From Pseudeuparius sepicola (Eukaryota; Arthropoda; Insecta; Coleoptera; Anthribidae): a stretch of 64,000 nt of DNA. Position numbers and translations under genes: made by a program. The stretch lies in assembly GCA_963920635.1 (NCBI GenBank), contig OY987298.1, positions 149,146,257-149,210,256 of the forward strand. The letters are read 5' to 3'. Below, piece by piece: positions 56,029 to 64,000 of this stretch. How positions within the stretch are numbered: the first letter of the stretch is position 1; every line of letters starts with the position of its first letter. The notes beneath the pieces were generated by a model that was not told the origin of the DNA, made no database searches, and saw only the letters and a program-made list of their open reading frames with translations.

Positions 56029-57052
56029 TTATTCGGATACATCGCAATACTCATTCAGAATTAAACGTTCTTCCTCCATATCAACGAATTGTGTTTCAGA
56101 CACAGCTCCACATTTTGGCTTATGCGATTTTGTCTTTAGGCTAACTGCTAATTTGTGTTTCTTCTCTCTGATCTCAGAATTCACTTCATTTAGGTTCTGA
56201 TGTTTCCTTTCTACATGACTACTAAACTCAGGCCTTCTAAAAGTGTAATAGGTACAATGTGGGCATTTGAAGGGCTCTACATCCTTGATATTATGTTCCT
56301 TATGGAGGTGTGCTCTGAACGATGGTCGGTCACGGGAAGAATACTCGCATAAGTAACAACTAAAGACAACTAAAGTCTGGTTTGCTTGCTTATGTTTATC
56401 TTTGTAAACCTCAGCTTGGTGCTTCCGGAGGACCTCCTTAACATGACGATCGATAATAGTTTGTATGTGTGAGTTGTAGTCACTTATAGTTCCGCACTTG
56501 TTTGGCATACACGAGGAGTCACTGTGTATCTCAGCATGGTGCTTTAGCAAGGCCGGTTCAGTACGTGCTTTGAATGAACACTGTTGGCAACGGAAGCTGT
56601 TCTCATGTTTGAATCTCATATGTTTTCGAAGGTTTCTCCTAAAAACTGCATGATATGGACAGTGGGGACATTGTAAGGGTTCCACATCATTGAGGGCATG
56701 AACCCTCAATTCATGTAGTTTGACACTGTTCTTGCGGAATGAACTGAAGTCACACTTAGGGCACTTGTGTGGTTCCTCGTGTTTTACCCTTATATGTTTT
56801 TTAAGGTTTCCCAAAAAAAATGTATAATACGGACAGTGCTGACATTTTAGTGGCTGCTCGTCTTTGATTTCATGTTTCTTATAAAGATGTGATCTGTATG
56901 ATGGTTTATTCTTGCAAGAGAAGTCGCAAAATTTGCATCTTAACAGTTTAGTTAGTTGTTTAGTGCGTTGTTTGATTTCACATTTTTCGCCTGAATTGTC
57001 ATCACAGTTAGGATCTCCAGCATTGGCATCATGATTTTCGTCATTGAAGTCA
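56029..57052 (-). CDS. C2H2 zinc-finger protein, 7 fingers, intact
   Basis: The exon opens after CCTTTTGCAG (57053-57056) and is open for 340 codons; an internal ATG near 56814 is not the start. Leader DFNDENHDANAGDPNCDDNS, then CKFCDFSCK, CQHCPYYTFF, CPKCDFSSFRK, CPHCPYHAVF and CQQCSFKA fingers. A finger without its cysteine pair (KCGTISDYNSH) follows, then CYLCEYSSRD and CPHCTYYTF. Junctions KHEEPHKC and HALNDVEPL show two in-frame finger losses. The tail is complete (EERLILNEYCDVSE), with the stop inside GAATAAAGG. Best candidate for a working gene with the full tail after the 3258-4956 member. Confidence 0.85.
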
Positions 57053-57324
57053 CTGCAAAAGGAGACACTATTGTGAATAAGAACATTTCCATATAAATTA
57101 GTGGTGTAGAAAATTCACCAGTAACAAGTTTAATAAAGTAAAAGCAAAGTTAAAAAAATATATAAAAATCAGGTAAAAAGGAAAATAAAACTGAAGAATA
57201 AATGACCAATTTTTAATACAAAAGGTACAAATCTGACAATAACAGTCGCTATCAATATACAGATGGTAATTACAACTTGAAAATGGAAATAAATTGAAAT
57301 ATATCTCACAAATTAGAAAATAAA

Positions 57325-57605
57325 TACACTTACAAATATTACAAACCTCCTTTACTGAAATGAATATAAAAATATAAATGAATCTTGTTTTCGCTCTTTG
57401 TATAAGATTAAGGGCTTTAGTTTAAATATTTTTGACAGATTTTCTATATTTCGAGCAATAAATAAATACACTTACAAATATTACAAACCTCCTTTACTGA
57501 AATGAATATAAAAAATTAATTGAATCTTGTTTTCGCTCTTTGTATAAAATTAAGGGCTTTAGTTTAAATATTTTTGACAGATTTTCTATATTTCGAGCAC
57601 CAATT
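57325..57605. repeat. 142-bp tandem duplication
   Basis: TACACTTACAAATATTACAA to CTATATTTCGAGCA occurs twice, period 142, almost identical, in the upstream region of the ninth gene. Confidence 0.9.
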
Positions 57606-58299
57606 TAAACACATTGGAATAATACATACACATAATCCCTGCTAAGAATAATTTGAAATTCTCGTCGAAATATACAGTGCCCGCCAAAAAGTCTGCACCA
57701 TATGGGAAAAATTTTTAGTAAATAACTTACGGAAAATTTGTTTGCGGCATCAGGTTTTGCTTGCTCTAGAACCAAAATTGACATAATCAAATGTTGTGAC
57801 GTAGTCTTTTTTATATATCAAATTTGACATTAATGAAAAAAATTTCCGAAAAATGGGCTTATTTAACCGAATTTCGAAAAAAGTCAAAAAATATGTTTCC
57901 TTCACAATTTTATACCCCTATGCAAAATTTCAAGAGCCTACTACGATTTTTATATTTTGCCCTTTGTTGCCCTTTTCCGTATTTGTTAATCCATAAAAGT
58001 CGATCCTATGTAATTTAAAACACTCATTGACTGAATACATACTGCAAATTACTTAGTTTACAGTCTAAATATCCTTCTTTTCCTTTTTTTTGCAAAAAAA
58101 AATAAAATGAGGGCTTGTTGAAGAAGCACGCTTGGTGCAAAACTGATCTCATTTTTACAGATAAACACATAAATTCGATTTACAAACTTCTTTCTATAGT
58201 AAATGGTTGTAAAAACACACAAATAGCTGATCTGATCAGAAATATCTAGAAAATTTAAAATATTATGTCCAATAATATCCAACAAAGGGCAAAATATGA
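57606..58299. other. Gene-free interval with a Tc1-like end
   Basis: ATACAGTGCCCGCCAAAAAG at 57672 resembles Tc1/mariner terminal sequence, but no partner end was found. Confidence 0.45.
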
Positions 58300-58385
58300 A
58301 AATCGAAAGAAAAATGTTCGCAGAATTTACAACTATAGTCTAATATGAGGGCATGAACCAGGGACTCTTTAAAATAAGGGGACAT
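58300..58385 (-). pseudogene. Single-finger remnant
   Basis: Minus strand: LVHALILDYSCKFCEHFSF, the linker and first half of a family finger; nothing else of the gene remains. Confidence 0.65.
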
Positions 58386-59194
58386 ACCAGTGCCATAGAT
58401 TCTAAAGGAGGCTAAATATTTCCCATCATAATTCACAGTTTTTAACTTTTCTAACTTCCAGATACTCAGATGTGTCAATTAAAGATAATGCGGCCACCTG
58501 TAGTAGTCCCAATAATTGCAACCAGATTTTTCCTGCATCACCTTTAGTAATCCTACAATTACCATTACGTGGGCATTACGTATAAGTAGGTAGTTCAAAA
58601 CAAATCGTATTTCGAAAATTTTATATTATTAAGCAGGTAGCTTCAGTCAGGTCTTTCTTTAAAGAGTTTTTATCTACGACTACAAGTTTATTTAAAGTTT
58701 GTGAGGTACCATGGGAGAGAAATAAAATTACAAAAATTTTATAATGAACACCGAGAAAAACTACCATCATTAGAACTACTAGACCTAATCTTATTAGTCC
58801 ATGAAAGTTCTTTTGGTAGATACATTCAACAAGGGAAAAAAGTTCAAGTATACATATTACAAATGGATTGAGGAACCTGGTAACAAGGTGCAATAGCGAC
58901 AAATTCTTAAATAAGCAAAGTCGGACCTACTGACTTATCATACTTATTACTTAAATTCGTGGAAATAATTGCGGGAAATCGATATCAACTATAAAATAAA
59001 TTTCTTTCATTTGACAGTTGCCACATTCTGCACTTGTATACACAAAATTGTCAAGTCTAATTCTTAGAAATCATGGAAACCATTATTAATCTTTACTAAC
59101 AATCAAAGTACCTCCAATAAAATGGCATACTTGGCATCACTGATACCATTAGAATGTGGAAAGAATAGGCCACACTTTGGAAAGTATAATGCTG
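58386..59194. other. Gene-free AT-rich interval
   Basis: No family block or repeat was recognised. Confidence 0.5.
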
Positions 59195-59270
59195 GGTGCC
59201 CTTACTTGGCATGAACCATCTTTTCACACGCTCTCTAAGATCGTCCTCTCGGTATGAACAATTACTGCAC
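59195..59270 (-). pseudogene. Out-of-frame finger after the tenth exon
   Basis: LKCSNCSYREDDLRERVKRW: the CxxC half of a finger without proper histidines, out of frame after a small deletion at DYS. The family tail is absent. Confidence 0.6.
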
Positions 59271-60003
59271 TTAAGAGTAGTCACTATGAACTTCAGCTTG
59301 GTGCTTTAGGAAGGCCGATTCAGTATTTGCCTTGAATAAACACTGTTGGCAACTGAAGATCTTCTCGTGTTTCAATCTCACATGTGCTCTAAGGTTTCCC
59401 CTATGAAATGTACGAAATGGACAGTGGGGACATTGTAAGGATTCCATATTTCCAATATTGTGTTCTTTGTAGAGGTGTGCACTGAAAGAATATTTGGTCT
59501 TTGAAGAATACTCGCAGAATTGACATCTAAACTTGGGTATGAGGGCATGAACCTCTTTTTCATGTATTTTGACATAGCGCTTGTTAAATGAACTGTAGAC
59601 ACACTTAGGGCACTCGTGTGGTTTGCACGAAGAGTCATTGTGGACCTCAGCTTGGTGCTTTAGCAAGGCCGATTCACTATTCACTTTGAACGAACACTGT
59701 CGGCAACTGAAGTTTTTCTCGTGTTTCCATCTTATATGTTTATTAAGATCACACCTAAAAAATGTATTGTATGTACATTGCTGACATTTCAGCGGCTGCT
59801 CGTCTTTGACCTCATGTTTCTTATAGAGGTGCGATTTGTACGTTCGTCGATCCTTGCACGAGAACTCGCAATATTTGCAACTTAACAGTCGTGTAGAACG
59901 AGGAACTCTCTTTCTGTGTGGTTTGATTTCATGCTTTTTGTCTGAACTGTTGTCACAAATAGGATATCCAGCATCGGCATCTTTGTTTCCATAATCAAAG
60001 TGA
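59271..60003 (-). CDS. C2H2 zinc-finger protein, 7 fingers
   Basis: The exon opens after TTTTTTTTTCCAG (60004-60007) in family phase: leader SHFDYGNKDADAGYPICDNS, basic KPHRKRVPRSTRL, then seven complete fingers (CKYCEFSCK, CQQCTYNTFF, CRQCSFKV, CPKCVYSSFNK, CQFCEYSSK, CPHCPFRTF, CQQCLFKA). It stops at VHSDYS where a small deletion shifts the frame. No tail. DNA binding is inferred from the fingers; effector function is unknown. Confidence 0.8.
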
Positions 60004-60732
60004 CTGGAAAAAAAAACTATTGTAAATAGAATATTTTCACACAAATTAGTGCGATCAAAAGTATTCTAAACCATTAACAAGTTTATAGTATTATCAATAA
60101 TAAAACAATGCACAGTGGAAGGGCTTTTAACTAAAAAAAATAAAAAAACAAAATTCAAAATTTAAAGCTACAAAATTAAAAAAAGTATATCAATGACTAT
60201 ATTCTTGGACAAAACTGAATAAATTACATTTAACTTTTAGTACAATAAATAAATATATACATGACAATAACAGCCGCTATTAATGCACCTAAAATTTATT
60301 ATGTCTAATTTAAAAAGCATTAAAAAGAAAATTAAAAGCTTTCTCTTAGAGAAATGTTTTTACTCGATTAACTAGTATTTTCAAATGTACTTATATCACA
60401 TTCTATATTTTGTTTTGACATGCGTAAAAGTTTGTGACGAGCTTATAATATTTCAAATGTGTGTGTTTATTTTAATATTAATATTAATATTTTAAATCGA
60501 AATATATATTTATTATTCTTATTAAATAGTGTCAATTCTGCGGTCCCACTATTTGGCGGAATGACTTATATACAATCATTATTATTATTATTATTATTCA
60601 CCGAAATGACTCAGAGTTTAGAATTAGTTTGTTGTGTTGTGACAAAACAGGCTTTAGAGGTTGTCATCCTGTATATATATTGCATTCAGTATAAAAAAAA
60701 GCATAAAATTTTGTTTTGGGAACAACATAATA
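60004..60732 (-). other. 5' intron region of the tenth gene, simple repeats
   Basis: TTAATATTAATATTAATATT (60472-60492) and an (ATT)n run at about 60579-60598. No exon was recognised. Confidence 0.5.
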
Positions 60733-61949
60733 GTTATTTTCTTGAAATCGGCATTAAAATGTCCCAAAATCGTCATTAAAAGCACAGAAATCGTACAATA
60801 ATGTAGCCCATTATTGTACGATTTTTTCAATAAGTAGGCCTTGGCGAGATGTAAACATCAAACGTCAGACGCGGAGAAATCGCCCGTCAAAAGTAACCAA
60901 ATATTCAAAACCCGGCCGATAAAGGCTCATTTAACTTTTCGTACACATTGCGAAATTGTTTCCTATAGAAGCGTCATCCTTCAGTATACATATTTTAGTA
61001 AATTTGAATATCATAAGATTTGTTGTATAGGCTGCACAAGAAGCAGCAGTTTGGTTTTTCTGTCAGAAGGTGCCGTACGTCATTATACTTGTCCTAGGTA
61101 GAGCGATCGGTAAAGTCAAGCAACGCCGCGCGTAGTCGGTTCGTGGACGGGTGATCCCTTATGATTATTTTCTTGCCTAATAAAACATTTTTTTTCCGAT
61201 TTCAAAAAAATATATAATATGTACCTCGGCACTGAAGTTCTTTTTATGACTCATGTGGTTTATTTGCCTCGGCCAGAGGCCTCAGCAACTAAACTCCACA
61301 TGAGTCATAAAAAGTTCAACTTCAGTGCCTTGGTACATAAATAACTATTGTGTACCAAGGCACTGAAGTTCAACTTTTTATGACGCGTGGAATTTAGTTG
61401 CCGAGGCCTCTGGCCGAGGCAAATAAACCATATGAGTCATAAAAATAACTTCAGTGCCGAGGTACATAGGTATTATATTTTTTTTTAAATCGGAGAAAAA
61501 ATGTTTTTTTAGGCAAGAAAATAATAACAAGGGATCACCCGTCCATGAACTGACTATGCGCGGCGTTGCTTGACTTTGATGATTGCTCTACCTAGGTCAA
61601 GTAAGACAAGACACGGCACCTTCGTACAGAAAAACCAAACTGCTGCTTCTTGTGCAGCCTCCACAACAAAGCTATTGATATTCAAACTTACTAAAATATG
61701 TACCTATACTGAAGGATTGCGCTTCTATAGGAAACAATTTCGCAATGTGTACGAAAAGTTAAATGGGCCTTTATCGGCCGGGTTTTGGATAATTGGTCAC
61801 TTTTGACGGGCGATTTCTCCGCGTCTGACGTTTGATGTTTACATCTCGCCAAGGCCTACTTATTGCAAAAATCGTACAATAATGTAGCCCATTATTGTAC
61901 GATTTCTGTGCTTTTAATGGGACACTTTACTGCCGATTTCAAGAAAACA
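60733..61949. mobile_element. Large palindromic element with 5S-rRNA-like segment
   Basis: Two arms of about 590 bp meet near 61340 around GGTACATAAATAACTATTGT. Matching words include AAATCGTACAATAATGTAGC, AGTAGGCCTTGGCGAGATGT and AAGAAGCAGCAGTTTGGTTT and their inverses. Each arm also holds its own hairpin built on AACTTCAGTGCC and ATGAGTCATAAAAA. Each arm contains GTCAAGCAACGCCGCGCG and GGACGGGTGATCC, resembling the 3' half of 5S rRNA. No protein gene. Confidence 0.8.
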
Positions 61950-62621
61950 ATATTTCCTTTAAATTATTTCCAAAATTAATTCATATCAGCATCAATAATT
62001 TGTCGTGGAATTTTGCAAAGCCATTTTGGGTAATTACTCTGGTGCTCCATCCCTCTGAAATGAAAAAGAATTAGAATTTATAGAATAAAATTTTAAAAAC
62101 ATTTGAAATAACTCTCCTGAAATTTTTGTTCTTTTAACGCTGGACAAATAAAAATCTTAATTTCGATGAAGGTATTTATAGTCTAAAGTCTAAACTAAAT
62201 AGAAAATCTTTATTGATAACTTTATTCGTATTTTGCATACTTGGTGAAGCATTCCTCCAGTAGGTGTTGTCAAAGCTTCAATGCTATTTTCTTGGAGTTT
62301 ATCGTCAGTTTCAATGTACATTTTGAGAACTTATTCTGGCCTGATGTATTCCATATTTGTGATATATGGCGCCAATATCAAATTGCCACCATAACGGAAA
62401 TGACGTCACGGAGCGTCAATAGACAACAGGCCGAAAGGGACAGCATAAGCAGTCTGCACCGGGCCTCCATAACGAAAAGATTAATCTCGTGATCATAGTC
62501 TGTGATATGTAAAACCATGTGATAAGAGAAATAAAATATCAATCCAGTTTTATAATGTTTATTGCAACACCGTCGTAAAAGATCAAGACATAACAATATT
62601 GATGTGTATAACTTCATTCTT
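61950..62621 (-). repeat. Leader-exon block copy and 3' flank of the eleventh gene
   Basis: Around 62030-62180 the minus strand repeats the leader exon (MEHQSNYPKWLCK after TTTTTCATTTCAG), but the donor reads GAGAGT instead of GTGAGT. The rest (62240-62560) has no recognised feature. Confidence 0.5.
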
Positions 62622-63627
62622 TTACGATGTCCTTTGAACCAAATGTTCACTCTTCTGATGTTTTTTTTCTACATGACTTCTAATTTGATGTTTACGAAAA
62701 GTGTAATAGGCACAATGTGGGCATTTGAAAGGCTCTACATCTTTGACATTATGTTCCTTATAGAGGTGTGTTCTGAACGATGGATAGCTGGAGGAGGAAT
62801 ACTCACAGAATTGACAACTATTGTCTGGTATGCGGGCATGAATCCTCCTTTCATGTACTTTAACGAGGTCCTTTTTGTATGAACTATAATCGCAACTAGG
62901 GCACTTGAATGGTTTGCACGATGAGTCTTTGTGAACCACGGCATAGTGCTGTAGCAACTTCCCTCGAAAATTGACTTTGAATGAACACTTATTGCAACTG
63001 TAAATAAAGCCTCCCTTGTGCATCACTTTAATATGTCGATCAATATTTTGCTTAGTAAAAGTAATAAACGGACAATGTGAACACTTTAATGGTTCCGCAT
63101 CTTTCATTGTGTGTTTGTTAAAAAGGTGCGCTTGAAATGCTGACTGGTATTTGCAAGAAAACGTACAGATTTTGCAACTAAACCTTGGTTTGAGGGCATG
63201 CACATTCAATTCATGATGTTTGAGACTGCTTTTGTAGAACGAACTGAAATTACACTTAAGGCATTTGTTTGGCTTGTGCAAAGAGTCACTGTGAACCTCA
63301 GCTTGGTGCTTGAGCAAGGCCCGTTTAGTATTTACTTTGAAAGAACACTCTTCACAACTATATATGTTGTCGTGTTTCAATATCTTGTGAATTTTAAGGT
63401 CATGTTTATAAAATGTGTGATATTGACAGTGTTGACATTGCAGCGGCTGCTCTTCTTTGACTTCATGTTTTTTATAGAGGTGTGATTTGTATGACCACTG
63501 ATCCTTGCAAGAATACTCGCAATATTCACAGCTGAAAGTTCCTTTAAGAGCATAAGCCCTCTTTTTGTGAAGTAGTGTGACTTCGCAGTTCTCGCTATCA
63601 GCATCCTGACGTCCTTCATCGAAGTCA
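62622..63627 (-). CDS. C2H2 zinc-finger protein, 10 fingers
   Basis: The exon opens after TCTTTTGCAG (63628-63631) in family phase and is open for 334 codons; the ATG near 63380 is internal. Leader DFDEGRQDADSENCEVTLLH, then ten complete C-x2-C-x12-H-x4-H fingers from CEYCEYSCKDQ to CPHCAYYTFRKHQIRSH. One finger pair (CPFITFTKQNIDRH, then YSCNKCSFKV) is close to the remnant at 86-600. The end HQKSEHLVQRTS is private: the family tail is missing, replaced after KKHQKSEH. All fingers are intact, so it is probably a working gene. Confidence 0.85.
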
Positions 63628-64000
63628 CTGCAAAAGAAAACAATATTGTTAAATATTTTTCATAAATTTTAGTTTATTATTGATAAAGGGAATGCTCAGT
63701 ACAAGATTCTTAGAGTCAGAACTGTAGGAAAATATTTTCTAAGTTACAAAATTATAAGCATATGTCACTTGTATCATCAGAGACTATTTTCTTGAACAAA
63801 ATTGAAGAATAAATGAAATCCAGCTTTTAAATGTTGTGATAAATGTTTATATTAAAAATAATACTCCCAACAATAATAATGTGCGCATGATATACTTTGA
63901 AGAGGGGAACATGTTCAAATTATATCCTCTACAATTTTTCAGATTGGATCATACGTTTTACACTCTACAACGAATGAAACTTGTATACAAAAAAAATTGC
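63628..64000 (-). other. 5' intron region of the eleventh gene
   Basis: It begins with the pyrimidine-rich acceptor; the rest is AT-rich without recognised exons up to the window edge. Confidence 0.5.

Noticed and set aside
61100..61160. Functional 5S rRNA gene
   Set aside because: Only the 3' half resembles 5S, with several changes in conserved positions, and it lies in a transposon palindrome.

Overview
The window looks like insect nuclear DNA, probably from a beetle; this is an inference. It is AT-rich with intron-bearing genes, has many short inverted-repeat transposons, insect-type Tc1/mariner and THAP remnants, and a large family of C2H2 zinc-finger genes without TGEKP-type linkers. 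Nothing bacterial (operons, ribosome binding sites, CRISPR) is present. No expression data or database search was available, so every gene model rests on sequence pattern alone.

The backbone is a tandem cluster of zinc-finger genes, all on the minus strand. Ten large terminal exons can be delimited (3258-4956, 12657-13518, 17385-18339, 24162-25218, 38016-39105 with an open continuation to 37263, 44458-45211, 47994-48849, 56029-57052, 59271-60003, 62622-63627). An eleventh (50110-51955) is broken by a satellite. Smaller remnants lie at 86-600, 5932-6664, 18785-18897, 27265-27468 and 58300-58385. All ten delimited exons start right after a pyrimidine-rich C/TAG acceptor, in the same codon phase. 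Each encodes a short acidic leader and then 6-20 C-x2-C-x12-H-x4-H fingers; the best preserved end in NEYCDVSE. Upstream short exons with a 55-56 bp intron survive near 26.7 and 45.9 kb. Around the exons are duplicated intergenic blocks, so the amplification unit was probably 3' flank, zinc-finger exon, intron, leader exons and 5' flank. Several copies are decaying through small indels, in-frame finger losses, a nonsense codon and lost tails.

Mobile DNA fills the spaces: TA-, TTAA- and 9-bp-duplicating MITEs (some with empty sites in a paralogous block), fold-back elements of about 1 kb with roughly 0.5-kb arms (43236-44315, 53400-54501), a 1.2-kb palindrome carrying a 5S-rRNA-like segment (60733-61949), a mariner transposase fragment, a broken DDE transposon (33240-35462) and a SINE candidate (55270-55690).

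Two arrays stand out. At 28165-32671 exactly seven 643-bp units, each carrying the same frameshifted first half of a THAP domain, lie inside a pair of inverted repeats resembling the ends of a P-like element. At 50679-51868 a 333-bp GC-richer satellite has replaced about one finger of a zinc-finger gene and carries about 30 bp of that gene in every unit. The region reads as a fast-evolving zinc-finger cluster expanding and eroding together with its transposons.
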